From NCBI RefSeq assembly GCF_902497745.1, contig NZ_CABVHJ010000019.1:62001-126000 (forward strand): DNA of 64,000 nucleotides, given 5' to 3'. Shown piece after piece: positions 8,406 to 17,214 of the stretch. The notes beneath the pieces are model-generated. The model worked only from the letters and a program-made list of their open reading frames with translations. It was not told where the DNA came from and ran no database searches. The first letter of the stretch is position 1. Every line of letters begins with the position of its first letter. The translations under genes were made by a program, and so were the position numbers. This DNA comes from Pseudomonas fluorescens. Lineage in GTDB: Bacteria; Pseudomonadota; Gammaproteobacteria; Pseudomonadales; Pseudomonadaceae.

Positions 8406-9068
8406 TTACAGCGAGTGCAACTGCTCGACGGCGCCCGAACCGACAAATTCGTTGTAGCCGGATACGATCACGTAGACCGCGAAATAGCAGAAGATCGCTG
8501 CAGATGCCATATAGGAGTAGCGCAATAGCTTGTCGCCCAGCAACTTGCCACCGTGACTCGCCGCGAAGCACAAACCGGCCGACCACAGTAGCCCGGCGCA
8601 GAGGAAACCACCGAGGAACAGCGCCGAACTCAGCGGGCCACCGCCACCGGAACGCGCGATCAAGGTGCCGCCGACCGCCGCAAACCAGAGAATCGCGCTT
8701 GGCGATGACATAGCGAGAAATATCCCCCGGAAGAACTCCTTGCGATGGGAGTTCTGCCCCACTTCCGCCGTCTCGGCCAGCAGCGCCTCGTGATGGATTG
8801 CCGAGTGAATCATCTTCGCCGCAAAGTAGATCAGCAGCGCCGAACCGCCGATCCATAGCACCCAGCGCACGGTTTCGTACTGCAGCAGAACCGTCATCCC
8901 GGCCAACGCCAGCACCGCATAAATCAGGTCACCGACACAGGTGCCGAGGCCCAGCGCGAAGCCTTGAAAGTAACCACGCTGCATCGCCAGCGTGATCATG
9001 GCGATGTTGGCCACGCCGATATCCAGGCACAGCGAAAGGCTCAGCAAGAAGCCGCTGGTGAATTCCAT
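8406..9068 (-). CDS. LysE/RhtB family amino acid exporter
   Basis: A 220-residue membrane protein with about six hydrophobic helices, including the family's conserved segment GFALGLGTCVGDLIYAVLALAG near the end of helix 2. Members export lysine, threonine, homoserine or related metabolites; the substrate here is unassigned. It lies 68 bp upstream of the GyrI-like gene on the same strand and is divergent from alaC. Export of an amino acid next to an aminotransferase gene is suggestive but unproven. Confidence 0.9.
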   Translation of the reverse strand: MEFTSGFLLSLSLCLDIGVANIAMITLAMQRGYFQGFALGLGTCVGDLIYAVLALAGMTVLLQYETVRWVLWIGGSALLIYFAAKMIHSAIHHEALLAETAEVGQNSHRKEFFRGIFLAMSSPSAILWFAAVGGTLIARSGGGGPLSSALFLGGFLCAGLLWSAGLCFAASHGGKLLGDKLLRYSYMASAAIFCYFAVYVIVSGYNEFVGSGAVEQLHSL

Positions 9069-9207
9069 CTACCGATTTCCTTGGAACAAAATTGTTTACA
9101 AACGGGCTGGACAGTATGCCATCACTGACCTTATCTTCCGCCACAGGTCACCGCAGTGACCAGCGTCGCTCGGACGGTTCCGGGCGCTTACGTTATCCGA
9201 GGCAACA

Positions 9208-10425
9208 ATGGCTGAACAAGGTTCGCCGCGCCGCTTTGCGCGCATAGATCGACTCCCCCCTTACGTTTTCAACATCACCGCCGAGCTGAAGATGGCCGCG
9301 CGTCGTCGTGGTGAAGACATCATCGACTTGAGCATGGGCAACCCCGACGGGGCCACGCCGCCGCACATTGTCGAGAAACTCGTACAAGTTGCGCAACGCG
9401 AAGACACCCATGGTTACTCGACGTCCAAGGGCATTCCGCGCCTGCGCCGGGCGATTTCCAACTGGTACAAGCAGCGCTACGAGGTCGATATCGACCCGGA
9501 AAGCGAGGCGATTGTCACCATCGGTTCCAAGGAAGGCCTGGCGCATTTGATGCTGGCGACCCTGGATCAGGGCGATACCGTGCTGGTGCCGAACCCGAGT
9601 TACCCGATTCACATCTACGGTGCGGTGATTGCCGGCGCCCAGGTGCGTTCGGTGCCGCTGGTGCCGGGCGTGGACTTCTTCGATGAACTGGAACGGGCCA
9701 TTCGCGGTTCGATCCCGAAGCCGAAAATGATGATCCTCGGCTTCCCGTCAAACCCGACTGCACAGTGCGTGGAGCTGGATTTCTTCGAACGGGTGATCGC
9801 CCTCGCCAAGCAGTACGACGTGCTGGTGATTCACGATCTGGCCTACGCCGATATCGTTTATGACGGCTGGAAAGCCCCGTCGATCATGCAGGTGCCGGGC
9901 GCCAAGGACATCGCCGTGGAGTTTTTCACCCTGTCCAAGAGCTACAACATGGCCGGCTGGCGCATCGGTTTCATGGTCGGCAACCCGGAACTGGTCAACG
10001 CCCTGGCGCGGATCAAGAGTTACCACGACTACGGCACCTTCACCCCGCTGCAAGTGGCGGCGATTGCTGCGCTGGAAGGCGATCAGCAATGCGTGCGCGA
10101 CATCGCCGAGCAGTATCGCCAGCGCCGTAACGTGCTGGTCAAAGGTCTGCATGAGCTGGGCTGGATGGTCGAGAACCCGAAAGCTTCGATGTATGTCTGG
10201 GCGAAGATTCCTGAGCAGTACGCGCATCTGGGTTCGCTGGAGTTCGCCAAGAAATTGCTGGCCGAAGCCAAGGTCTGTGTTTCGCCGGGGGTGGGGTTTG
10301 GTGAGTATGGCGACGATCACGTGCGCTTTGCGCTGATCGAAAACCAGGACCGGATTCGTCAGGCTGTACGCGGGATTCGCGGGATGTTCCGGGCGGATGG
10401 CCTGACTCCAAAAACTTCCGCCTGA
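9208..10425 (+). CDS. alaC: Alanine transaminase AlaC-type (PLP class I/II)
   Basis: A 405-residue fold-type I aminotransferase closely matching the AlaC/YfdZ family that makes alanine from pyruvate and glutamate. The cofactor site reads GSKEGLAHLMLA (phosphate contact), HDLAYADIVYDG (Asp and Tyr) and LSKSYNMAGWRIGF, where Lys holds PLP. Residues near 20-60 (LPPYVFNITAELK, DLSMGNPDG) are typical of the family. GAGG precedes the ATG. It ends at a strong bidirectional terminator after a REP-II element. Confidence 0.94.
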   Translation: MAEQGSPRRFARIDRLPPYVFNITAELKMAARRRGEDIIDLSMGNPDGATPPHIVEKLVQVAQREDTHGYSTSKGIPRLRRAISNWYKQRYEVDIDPESEAIVTIGSKEGLAHLMLATLDQGDTVLVPNPSYPIHIYGAVIAGAQVRSVPLVPGVDFFDELERAIRGSIPKPKMMILGFPSNPTAQCVELDFFERVIALAKQYDVLVIHDLAYADIVYDGWKAPSIMQVPGAKDIAVEFFTLSKSYNMAGWRIGFMVGNPELVNALARIKSYHDYGTFTPLQVAAIAALEGDQQCVRDIAEQYRQRRNVLVKGLHELGWMVENPKASMYVWAKIPEQYAHLGSLEFAKKLLAEAKVCVSPGVGFGEYGDDHVRFALIENQDRIRQAVRGIRGMFRADGLTPKTSA

Positions 10426-10437
10426 CACTTACCCCCT

Positions 10438-10524
10438 GTGGGAGCGAGCCTGCTCGCGAAGGCGTCGTGTCAGCTACATCAATGCTGACTGACCCACCGC
10501 TTTCGCGAGCAAGCTCGCTCCCAC
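10438..10524. repeat. REP-II palindromic element, copy 1
   Basis: Inverted arms GTGGGAGCGAGCCTGCTCGC and its near complement are separated by about 45 bases. It lies between the convergent alaC and gntT genes. Confidence 0.9.
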
Positions 10525-10561
10525 ATTGGTTTTGTGTGTAGCGAAAAAAATCATCACCCAC

Positions 10562-10589
10562 AAAAAAACCGCATCGCTGCGGTTTTTTT
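10562..10589. terminator. Bidirectional Rho-independent terminator
   Basis: A 5-bp CCGCA/TGCGG stem with a 4-base loop is flanked by seven A and seven T residues. It can stop transcription of alaC from the left and gntT from the right. Confidence 0.88.
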
Positions 10590-10607
10590 GTGTCTGCAAG
10601 AAGCTGT

Positions 10608-11963
10608 TTAAACGAACAGCGACAACAGCAGGATAAAGCCCAACGCAACCACCGAGAGGATGGTTTCCATCGCCGTCCAGGTCTTGAACGTCTCGGCCAC
10701 GGTCATGTTGAAGTACTGCTTCACCAGCCAGAAACCGGCGTCATTCACGTGCGACAGAATCAACGAACCGGCACCCGTAGCGAGTACCAACAGCTCACGG
10801 TTAACGCCCGGGATCATCCCGACTACCGGCACCACAATGCCCGCGCCAGTGATGGTCGCGACCGTCGCCGAACCGGTCGCGATACGGATCACCGCCGCCA
10901 CCAGCCACGCCAGCAGGATCGGCGAAATCTGCGCGCTGACCGCCATGTGGCCGATCACATCGCCCACGCCGCTGGTGACCAGCATCTGCTTGAAGCCACC
11001 ACCAGCACCGATGATCAGAATGATCGCGGCGGTTGGCGCCAGGCTTGCATCGAGCCACTTGAGCATTTGCTGGGAACCGATGCCCTGCTTGTGCCCGAAG
11101 GTGTACAGCGACAGCAGCAACGCCAGCAGCAGTGCCGAGATCGGGTGACCGATCATGTCCATCCAGGTGCGGAAGAAGTGACCGTCCGGCAGCGCCACGT
11201 CAGCGAAAGTTTTCAGCAGCATCAGGAACACCGGCAGCAGCACGGTGATCAGGGTGATGCTGAAGCTCGGCAGCGTAGTCGAGTCGTCATTTTCGCGGGC
11301 CAGTTGATCGACCAGTTCCTGATTCGGGTGACCCGGAATGTGCTTGGCGATGAACGTACCGAAAATCGGGCCGGCGATGATGGCGGTCGGCAGCGCAACG
11401 ATCAGACCATAAAGAATGGTCTTGCCGATGTCGGCACCGAACACGCCGATGGCCAGCAGCGGGCCCGGGTGCGGTGGCACCAGACCGTGAACGGCGGACA
11501 GACCGGCAAGCAGCGGGATACCGATCTTGATGATCGACACGCCAGTGCGACGCGCAACGATGAACACCAGTGGAATCAGCAGCACGAAGCCGATTTCGAA
11601 GAACAGCGGAATGCCCACCAGGAACGCGGCGAACATCATTGCCCATTGGACTTTGTCTTTACCGAACGCCCGGATCAGGGTCTGGGCGATCTGATCCGCC
11701 CCGCCCGACTCGGCCATCATTTTGCCGAGCATGGTGCCCAGCGCAAGGATGATGCCGACAAAACCAAGCACGCCACCGAAGCCGTCCTGGAACGCCTTGA
11801 TGATGGTGCCGATCGGCATGCCGGAGGTCAGGCCGAGGAACGCGGCGGCGATGGTCAGGGAAATGAACGGGTGAATCTTGAATTTGGTGATCAGGATAAT
11901 CAGGCCGATTACCGTGACCACTGCATCGAGCAGCAGGAACGTCTCATGGGACATGCCAAACAT
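10608..11963 (-). CDS. gntT: Gluconate:H+ symporter GntT/GntP family
   Basis: A 451-residue, highly hydrophobic permease of the GntP family with about 12-14 helices, of normal length for the family. Characteristic stretches include KFKIHPFISLTIAA near the start and LSAVHGLVPPHPGPLLA near residue 150. It imports gluconate, which GntK then phosphorylates. CAGGAG lies before the ATG, and an AACAACAA run just upstream of that site suggests Hfq/Crc repression. A GntR-type palindrome lies at 12021, in the 82-bp gap behind gntK. Confidence 0.94.
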   Translation of the reverse strand: MFGMSHETFLLLDAVVTVIGLIILITKFKIHPFISLTIAAAFLGLTSGMPIGTIIKAFQDGFGGVLGFVGIILALGTMLGKMMAESGGADQIAQTLIRAFGKDKVQWAMMFAAFLVGIPLFFEIGFVLLIPLVFIVARRTGVSIIKIGIPLLAGLSAVHGLVPPHPGPLLAIGVFGADIGKTILYGLIVALPTAIIAGPIFGTFIAKHIPGHPNQELVDQLARENDDSTTLPSFSITLITVLLPVFLMLLKTFADVALPDGHFFRTWMDMIGHPISALLLALLLSLYTFGHKQGIGSQQMLKWLDASLAPTAAIILIIGAGGGFKQMLVTSGVGDVIGHMAVSAQISPILLAWLVAAVIRIATGSATVATITGAGIVVPVVGMIPGVNRELLVLATGAGSLILSHVNDAGFWLVKQYFNMTVAETFKTWTAMETILSVVALGFILLLSLFV

Positions 11964-11980
11964 TGGGGGTGTCTCCTGGA

Positions 11981-11994
11981 TTGTTGTTGTTATT
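11981..11994 (-). promoter_or_regulatory. Hfq/Crc-type CA motif before gntT
   Basis: On the coding strand this reads AATAACAACAACAA and lies just before the CAGGAG ribosome site of gntT. It matches the AAnAAnAA catabolite-activity motif used by Hfq/Crc in pseudomonads. Confidence 0.6.
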
Positions 11995-12020
11995 AAAGCG
12001 GGTTAAACAGAAGTCGGGAG

Positions 12021-12034
12021 GACAGCGCTATCTC
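12021..12034. promoter_or_regulatory. Probable GntR operator, gntT side
   Basis: GACAGCGCTATCTC, with a central AGCGCT palindrome. The same core occurs before gntK and gntR, so it is probably the operator of the adjacent LacI-family regulator. Confidence 0.6.
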
Positions 12035-12045
12035 TTTCAACACAC

Positions 12046-12579
12046 TCATACCGCCTGCTTCAGACCGTGGGCCTGCCACCAGACGTGAGCCTGGGACGCC
12101 AGTTCTTCAACGCTGTGGACCGAAGCATTCAACGCCAGGGTCAACGGTTCGCCCTTGGGCGACTCGAGGGTGGCGAACTGGCTTTCGATCAACGTGGCCG
12201 GCATGAAGTGGCCCGGACGATGGGACACACGTTCAGCGGCAACTTCAGGGGTCAATTCAAGAAACACGAAACCCAGGCCCGGCAAGGCACTGCGCAACAC
12301 TTCGCGATAACTGTGTTTAAGGGCTGAGCAGGTCAGCACCGGGCGTTTGCCCAGCGCGTCGACGCGACGCAGTTCATCGCACAGGCTGTCGAGCCAGCCA
12401 GCACGGTCGTCGTCGTTCAGGGGGATCCCCGCGCTCATCTTTTCGATGTTCGCGGCCGGATGGAAAGTATCGCCTTCAATGGCAGTGGCGCCGCTCAATT
12501 GGCACAGGGCCTCGCTGACGCACGTCTTGCCGCAACCGGCAACGCCCATGATGACCAGGGCGGTGATGGGATGACTCAT
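12046..12579 (-). CDS. gntK: Gluconokinase
   Basis: A 177-residue kinase that phosphorylates gluconate to 6-phosphogluconate, the entry point to Edd. The P-loop is MGVAGCGKTCVS near residue 12. The GDTFHPAANIEKMSAGIPLNDDDR segment is diagnostic of gluconokinases. It has normal length and GAGGTG before the ATG. It lies upstream of gntT on the same strand and is divergent from gntR, with operator-like palindromes at both ends of the divergent gap. Confidence 0.95.
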   Translation of the reverse strand: MSHPITALVIMGVAGCGKTCVSEALCQLSGATAIEGDTFHPAANIEKMSAGIPLNDDDRAGWLDSLCDELRRVDALGKRPVLTCSALKHSYREVLRSALPGLGFVFLELTPEVAAERVSHRPGHFMPATLIESQFATLESPKGEPLTLALNASVHSVEELASQAHVWWQAHGLKQAV

Positions 12580-12597
12580 ATAACACCTCAGCGCGCA

Positions 12598-12611
12598 GAC
12601 AGCGCTACCTT
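12598..12611. promoter_or_regulatory. Probable GntR operator, gntK side
   Basis: GACAGCGCTACCTT, 18 bp upstream of the gntK start. Its AGCGCT core repeats at 12021 and 12750; the copy at 12750 is identical over all 14 bases. Confidence 0.65.
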
Positions 12612-12749
12612 TGCTAGCTATGACTCTAGTGCACAGGCAGAAGTTGCCGACGCCTTCTTGTCGTTTTTTTGGGTTGCAGCAGGTTTGTTCCCAACACCAA
12701 AAAGCGAAGATCAGGCAGGACCTCGCTTACGCATTTACAGCTGCATCAG

Positions 12750-12763
12750 GACAGCGCTACCTT
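12750..12763. promoter_or_regulatory. Probable GntR operator, gntR side
   Basis: GACAGCGCTACCTT, 31 bp upstream of the gntR start and identical to the copy at 12598. This suggests autoregulation. Confidence 0.65.
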
Positions 12764-12794
12764 AGTGCCTTGATTTTTGTTTGGCAAGCCGTCG

Positions 12795-13826
12795 ATGACC
12801 ACCCCTAAAAACGATAAAAATACCCGCACCACCGGCCGTCCCACCCTGAATGAAGTTGCCCGCCTGGCCGGTGTCAGCCCGATTACCGCCTCCCGCGCCT
12901 TGCGTGGGGTCAGCACGGTCGCCACGGAACTGGTGGAAAAAGTGCAGAAAGCAGCCAGTGAACTCAACTACGTAGTGAACCCTGCTGCCCGTGCGTTGGC
13001 CTCGGCGCAGAGCCATTCTGTAGTCGTCTTAGTGCCTTCGCTGTCCAACCTTCTGTTCATCGATACGCTGGAAGCCATTCATCGGGTGCTCACGCCCAAA
13101 GGCTTTGAAGTGCTGATCGGCAACTTCCACTACTCGCGCGATGAAGAAGAAAACCTGCTGCGCAACTACATGGCCTATCAGCCGCGCGGTTTCTTGCTGA
13201 CCGGGTTTGACCGCACGGAAAGTTCGCGGCGAATGATCGAGGCGAGCAACATTCCCTGCGTGTACATGATGGAACTGGACAGCGCTGCCGGGGTGAATTG
13301 CGTCGGCTTCTCGCAGCTCAGTGCCGGTGAAACGGCGGCCGAACATTTGCTTTCTCGCGGACGCAAGCGTCTGGCTTACATTGGCGCGCAACTCGATCAG
13401 CGCACCTTGTTGCGCGGTGAAGGTTTTCGCAAAGCGTTGCAGAAGGCTGGCCGTTACGACCCGGATCTGGAAGTGTTGACGCCGCGTGCTTCGTCGGTGG
13501 GCCTGGGTGGGGAATTGTTTTTGCAGTTACTCGCCGCGCATCCGGATGTTGATGCGATCTTCTTTGGTAACGACGATTTGGCGCAGGGCGCATTACTGGA
13601 AGCGTTGCGCCACGGCATCAAGATTCCCGAGCAGGTGGCGATTCTCGGTTTCAACGACTTGCCGATGTCCGAGCACATGGTGCCGCGCCTGAGCAGCATC
13701 AACACCCCGCGTGAAGCGATTGGCCGCCGCGCGGCGGAGCAGATGCTGACGTTGATGGCGGGTAACAGCGTGGCGCGTCCTGTTGAAGACATGGGCTTTG
13801 AACTGAAGATTCGCGAAAGTACCTGA
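12795..13826 (+). CDS. gntR: LacI family gluconate-utilisation repressor GntR
   Basis: A 343-residue LacI/GalR regulator. The HTH and hinge fill residues 15-70 (TLNEVARLAGVSPITASRALRG). The periplasmic-binding-protein-like core follows, with VVVLVPSLSNLLF at its start and AILGFNDLPMSEHMVPRLSSI near the end. Position beside gntK/gntT and length match pseudomonad GntR, which represses them until gluconate or 6-phosphogluconate appears. I chose the ATG at 12795, since the frame upstream begins only with a TTG at 12777. Confidence 0.93.
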   Translation: MTTPKNDKNTRTTGRPTLNEVARLAGVSPITASRALRGVSTVATELVEKVQKAASELNYVVNPAARALASAQSHSVVVLVPSLSNLLFIDTLEAIHRVLTPKGFEVLIGNFHYSRDEEENLLRNYMAYQPRGFLLTGFDRTESSRRMIEASNIPCVYMMELDSAAGVNCVGFSQLSAGETAAEHLLSRGRKRLAYIGAQLDQRTLLRGEGFRKALQKAGRYDPDLEVLTPRASSVGLGGELFLQLLAAHPDVDAIFFGNDDLAQGALLEALRHGIKIPEQVAILGFNDLPMSEHMVPRLSSINTPREAIGRRAAEQMLTLMAGNSVARPVEDMGFELKIREST

Positions 13827-13843
13827 AAATGTCGCGATCCCCT

Positions 13844-13925
13844 GTAGGAGCTGCCGAAGGCTGCGATCTTTTGATTTTGCTCTTGAAAACAAGATCAAAA
13901 GATCGCAGCCTTCGGCAGCTCCTAC
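13844..13925. repeat. REP-I palindromic element, copy 4
   Basis: Inverted GTAGGAGCTGCCGAAGGC arms. It is the first of two different palindromic elements stacked between convergent gntR and a LysR gene. Confidence 0.9.
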
Positions 13926-13970
13926 AGTTTTATGTGGTGCTCACAAATGCTGAGTTGAAACACAATCCCT

Positions 13971-14057
13971 GTGGGAGCGAGCTTGCTCGCGAAAGCGGTG
14001 GTTCAGATAAACCTGTGTCGTCTGACACACCGCTTTCGCGAGCAAGCTCGCTCCCAC
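13971..14057. repeat. REP-II palindromic element, copy 2
   Basis: Inverted GTGGGAGCGAGCTTGCTCGC arms, 45 bp after a REP-I element in the same convergent gap. Confidence 0.9.
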
Positions 14058-14075
14058 ATTGGATCTCCACTGTTT

Positions 14076-14948
14076 CTAGTGGCTGAGCAGGTCGACGAGG
14101 ACCAGTGCGCCCTTCTGCAATGGCTGGCTCTTGAGCCACACCGCATGCACCGGCATCACCAGACCGTTTTCGATATTGCGAAAATTCAGCCGTTTCAGCC
14201 GTCCGCTGTCCAGCCGCGACTGCACCACCGACAACGGAAAATTGCCCCAGCCCAATCCCGCCTCGACCATTTCCATCGCCGTCTCAAGGCTGTCGGTGCG
14301 CCAATACGACTCTGCCACCAACGGCCGCGTTTCACTGATCGGCAAGTCGCGACTGGCGACGATGATCTGCCGCACATGTACCAGATCCTCGAGAAACACA
14401 TCCTGGCCCTGCAACAACGGACTGTCCGCCGCTAGCGTGGCGATCATCCGTTCGCTGCCGACAAACTGAAAACGCTCCAGCACATTCATGCTCAGCCCGG
14501 CGAAGGCCAGGCACACGCTGACCCGGCCGCTGTGCAGCATCGCCAGCACGTCATCCTGCGGTGCGGTCAGCACTTCGATATCGAGCAGCGGATGGCGCTC
14601 GGCGATCACCTTGATCGCCGCCAGCAAACGGCGCCGGTCGATGTCCGCGACTACGCCAATCGACAACTTGCTCTCCAGCCCCAGCGACAACTCCACGGCA
14701 TGCACTTGCAACTGCTTGAGCTGCTCGGCAATCAGTCGCGCATGGGGCACCAGCGACAGTGCCATCGCCGTCGGTTGCGGTTCCCGATGGCTGCGGTCAA
14801 ACAGCAGATAACCCAGCTCAGCCTCAAGGTTGCCGATACCCATGCTCACGGCCGATGGGACCTTGCCCAACGCGCGAGCCGCCGCTGAAAACGAGCCGCG
14901 CTCAATCACCGCAAGAAACAGCTCAATGCTGTCGCTGTTGAAATTCAC
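14076..14948 (-). CDS. LysR family transcriptional regulator paired with second PACE gene
   Basis: A 290-residue LysR protein with HTH in residues 1-60 (GSFSAAARALGKVPSAVSMGI) and an effector domain beginning near residue 88. No ATG is available. The GTG at 14948 (MNFNSDSIELF) has AGGTG six bases upstream and is preferred to another GTG at 14957. It is divergent from the PACE gene at 15071 with a 122-bp gap that contains a perfect inverted repeat. It probably controls that efflux gene. Confidence 0.9.
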   Translation of the reverse strand: MNFNSDSIELFLAVIERGSFSAAARALGKVPSAVSMGIGNLEAELGYLLFDRSHREPQPTAMALSLVPHARLIAEQLKQLQVHAVELSLGLESKLSIGVVADIDRRRLLAAIKVIAERHPLLDIEVLTAPQDDVLAMLHSGRVSVCLAFAGLSMNVLERFQFVGSERMIATLAADSPLLQGQDVFLEDLVHVRQIIVASRDLPISETRPLVAESYWRTDSLETAMEMVEAGLGWGNFPLSVVQSRLDSGRLKRLNFRNIENGLVMPVHAVWLKSQPLQKGALVLVDLLSH

Positions 14949-14978
14949 TTTGCACACCTATCAATATAACTGAAAGTA

Positions 14979-14997
14979 GCTGACTTTTTCTGTCAGC
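14979..14997. promoter_or_regulatory. Perfect inverted repeat in the second PACE/LysR gap
   Basis: GCTGAC-N7-GTCAGC lies between divergent starts. It could be the operator of the LysR protein or a short hairpin in the 5' leader; the sequence alone does not decide. Confidence 0.35.
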
Positions 14998-15070
14998 CCC
15001 ATTGAAGCTATCTTTCGCCCCCTTCGCCAGTCCCGCTGGCCAACAAATGGCAAGAAAGAGGCAAATCCCC

Positions 15071-15511
15071 ATGCAAGGCGTCAAACGCAAACTGGTCTAT
15101 GTGTCGCTCTATGAAGTGATCGGCATGACCTTCTCCGCCCTTGGCCTCGCGCTGTTGTCCGGCACTTCGCCGGGTAGCACCGGGCCATTGGCGGTGATCA
15201 TCACCACCATCGCCGTCACCTGGAATTTCATTTACACCTCGATGTTCGAGCACTGGGAAAGCCGCCAGCAATCACGCACCCGTACGGTAAAACGACGAAT
15301 CGCTCACGCGGTCGGCTTTCAACTGACGCTGATCGTATTCCTGATTCCGTTGATTGCCTGGTGGATGAACATCAGCCTGATACAGGCGTTTCTGCTGGAT
15401 CTGGCGTTGATCATTTTCATCCCCTGCTACACGTTTGCCTTCAATTGGCTGTTTGACCGGATCTTCGGGTTGCCTGCCTCGGCGCTACCGGATTCGGCGG
15501 CCGCGGCATAA
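15071..15511 (+). CDS. PACE family efflux transporter (second copy)
   Basis: A 146-residue protein with four membrane helices in two similar halves, as in the PACE (AceI-like) family. The first helix carries the conserved acidic residue (LYEVIGMTF), and the second half has PLIAWWMNISLIQAFLLDLALI, very like the copy at 2029. I chose the ATG at 15071, after GAGG, because the domain begins there; upstream in-frame starts at 15002 and 15047 add only polar residues. The substrate is unknown. Confidence 0.92.
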   Translation: MQGVKRKLVYVSLYEVIGMTFSALGLALLSGTSPGSTGPLAVIITTIAVTWNFIYTSMFEHWESRQQSRTRTVKRRIAHAVGFQLTLIVFLIPLIAWWMNISLIQAFLLDLALIIFIPCYTFAFNWLFDRIFGLPASALPDSAAAA

Positions 15512-15624
15512 ATCGTTAATTCGTAAGCAGATATTGCGAGAAATCAGCGGTTTACCCGGTTAAACCGCCGATATTCACAATCCGTTAACTCCGATAGCAG
15601 GCTAAGATTTTCCATCAATAAAAA

Positions 15625-17061
15625 ATGGATCAGCCCATGACTGCTCACGCCCCCGCCGCCGCGCCACGCGACGGCATCGACCCGATACGCGCCGCACAGG
15701 TGTCCGCCCGCATCGATCGCCTTCCGGCGGTCGCGACGATCTGGCGCTTGGTGGCGCTGCTGTCGATCGGTGGTTTCTTCGAACTCTACGATCTGTTCCA
15801 GACCGCCTACATCAGCCCCGGGCTGATCCGCGATGGCATTTTTGCCACCGGTAATCAGGGCGTGTTCGGTTTCTCCGATCAAGCGGCGTTTGCTTCGGCG
15901 ACGTTCCTCGGCCTGTTCCTCGGCGCCAGCCTGCTCAGTCCGTTGGCGGATCGGTTTGGCCGCCGTGCGATCTTCACCTTCGCCTTGGTCTGGTACACGC
16001 TGGCGACGGTGTTGATGGGCATTCAGAGTTCGGCGCTGGGCATCATTTGCATGCGCTTTCTGGTCGGCATCGGCTTGGGTATCGAACTGGTAACTATCGA
16101 CGCCTACCTCTCGGAACTGGTGCCCAAGCGCATGCGCAGCTCGGCGTTTGCCTTCGCGTTTTTCGTGCAGTTTTTGTCGGTACCGGCGGTGGCGTTGATG
16201 TCGTGGTGGCTGGTGCCGCAAGCGCCGTTCGGCGTGTCCGGCTGGCGCTGGGTGGTGTTGGCCAGCGCGGTGTTTGCGCTGTTCATCTGGTGGTTGCGCA
16301 AACGCCTGCCGGAGTCGCCGCGCTGGTTGGCGCAGCATGGCCGCTTTGATGAAGCCAACCGGATTCTCGATGGCATCGAAGCGCGCTGCGAGAAGGATCA
16401 CGGTAAACCGTTGGATACGCCGGAAACTGTACCCGTCGACGTCGAAGGCAAGGGCCGTTTTGCTGATATCTGGCAGCCGCCGTACCGTCGTCGCGCGTTG
16501 ATGCTGATTGTCTTCCACATTTTCCAGGCCATCGGTTTCTTCGGTTTCGGCAACTGGCTGCCGGCGCTGCTCTCCGGCCAAGGTGTCAGCGTCACCCACA
16601 GTTTGATGTACGCGTTCATCATCACCCTCGCCTACCCACTCGGGCCGTTGCTGTTCGTGAAATTCGCCAACCGCTTCGAGAACAAATGGCAGATCGTCGG
16701 GTCGGCCCTCGGCGCGATGACCTTCGGCACCTTGTTCGCCCTGCAAACCAGTGCGTTCGGGCTGATCTTCTGCGGGGTCATGATCACCTTCTGCAACGCC
16801 TGGCTCAGCTTCAGTTATCACTCGTACCAGAGCGAACTGTTCCCGACCAACATTCGCGCCCGAGCGGTGGGTTTCTGCTATTCGTTCAGTCGTTTGTCGA
16901 CGGTGTTCAGCAGCTTGCTGATCGGCCTGTTTCTCGACAACTTCGGTACGCCGGGCGTACTGGCATTCATCGTCAGCAGCATGCTGATCGTGATGCTGAC
17001 CATCGGCTGGTTCGGTCCGCGCACGCGCAATCTGTCGCTGGAGAATATTGCGCATCGCTGA
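15625..17061 (+). CDS. MFS transporter, sugar-porter-like
   Basis: A 478-residue major facilitator with about 12 helices. The loop 2-3 signature is LADRFGRRAIF, and the central loop has LPESPRWLAQHGRFDEANRIL, a PESPRW motif typical of sugar and aromatic-acid porters. The substrate cannot be assigned. The N-terminal 30 residues are polar and could begin at the ATG at 15637 instead. It stands 113 bp after the PACE gene on the same strand and is probably a separate unit. Confidence 0.9.
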   Translation: MDQPMTAHAPAAAPRDGIDPIRAAQVSARIDRLPAVATIWRLVALLSIGGFFELYDLFQTAYISPGLIRDGIFATGNQGVFGFSDQAAFASATFLGLFLGASLLSPLADRFGRRAIFTFALVWYTLATVLMGIQSSALGIICMRFLVGIGLGIELVTIDAYLSELVPKRMRSSAFAFAFFVQFLSVPAVALMSWWLVPQAPFGVSGWRWVVLASAVFALFIWWLRKRLPESPRWLAQHGRFDEANRILDGIEARCEKDHGKPLDTPETVPVDVEGKGRFADIWQPPYRRRALMLIVFHIFQAIGFFGFGNWLPALLSGQGVSVTHSLMYAFIITLAYPLGPLLFVKFANRFENKWQIVGSALGAMTFGTLFALQTSAFGLIFCGVMITFCNAWLSFSYHSYQSELFPTNIRARAVGFCYSFSRLSTVFSSLLIGLFLDNFGTPGVLAFIVSSMLIVMLTIGWFGPRTRNLSLENIAHR

Positions 17062-17214
17062 GAGGCAACGGTCATCCTCTGCCGCTTATAGGCAAGGGAT
17101 GACCGCCACGAACACCTGACTGACAAGCAAATTGTTGAAATAACAGGATTTATTCAGAAGGCACGGTAATTGCTCCTCTACGCGAGTCAGCAATTACCTA
17201 CAGGCCTACACATC

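Noticed and set aside
8338..8856. N-terminal extension of the GyrI-like gene into the LysE gene
   Set aside because: The extra residues come from the LysE gene read in another frame. The ATG at 8337 has a good ribosome site and starts the domain.
10590..11996. 468-codon plus-strand frame opposite gntT
   Set aside because: Antisense shadow of a permease, giving an implausibly hydrophilic Gln/Arg/Asp sequence.
13844..14057. Possible CRISPR-like repeat cluster
   Set aside because: The repeats are two different palindromic REP families, not regularly spaced direct repeats, and there are no spacers or cas genes.
15544..17055. 503-codon minus-strand open frame opposite the MFS gene
   Set aside because: It mirrors the MFS gene. 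Its composition (Gln, Arg, His rich, no domains) is typical of antisense frames in GC-rich DNA.
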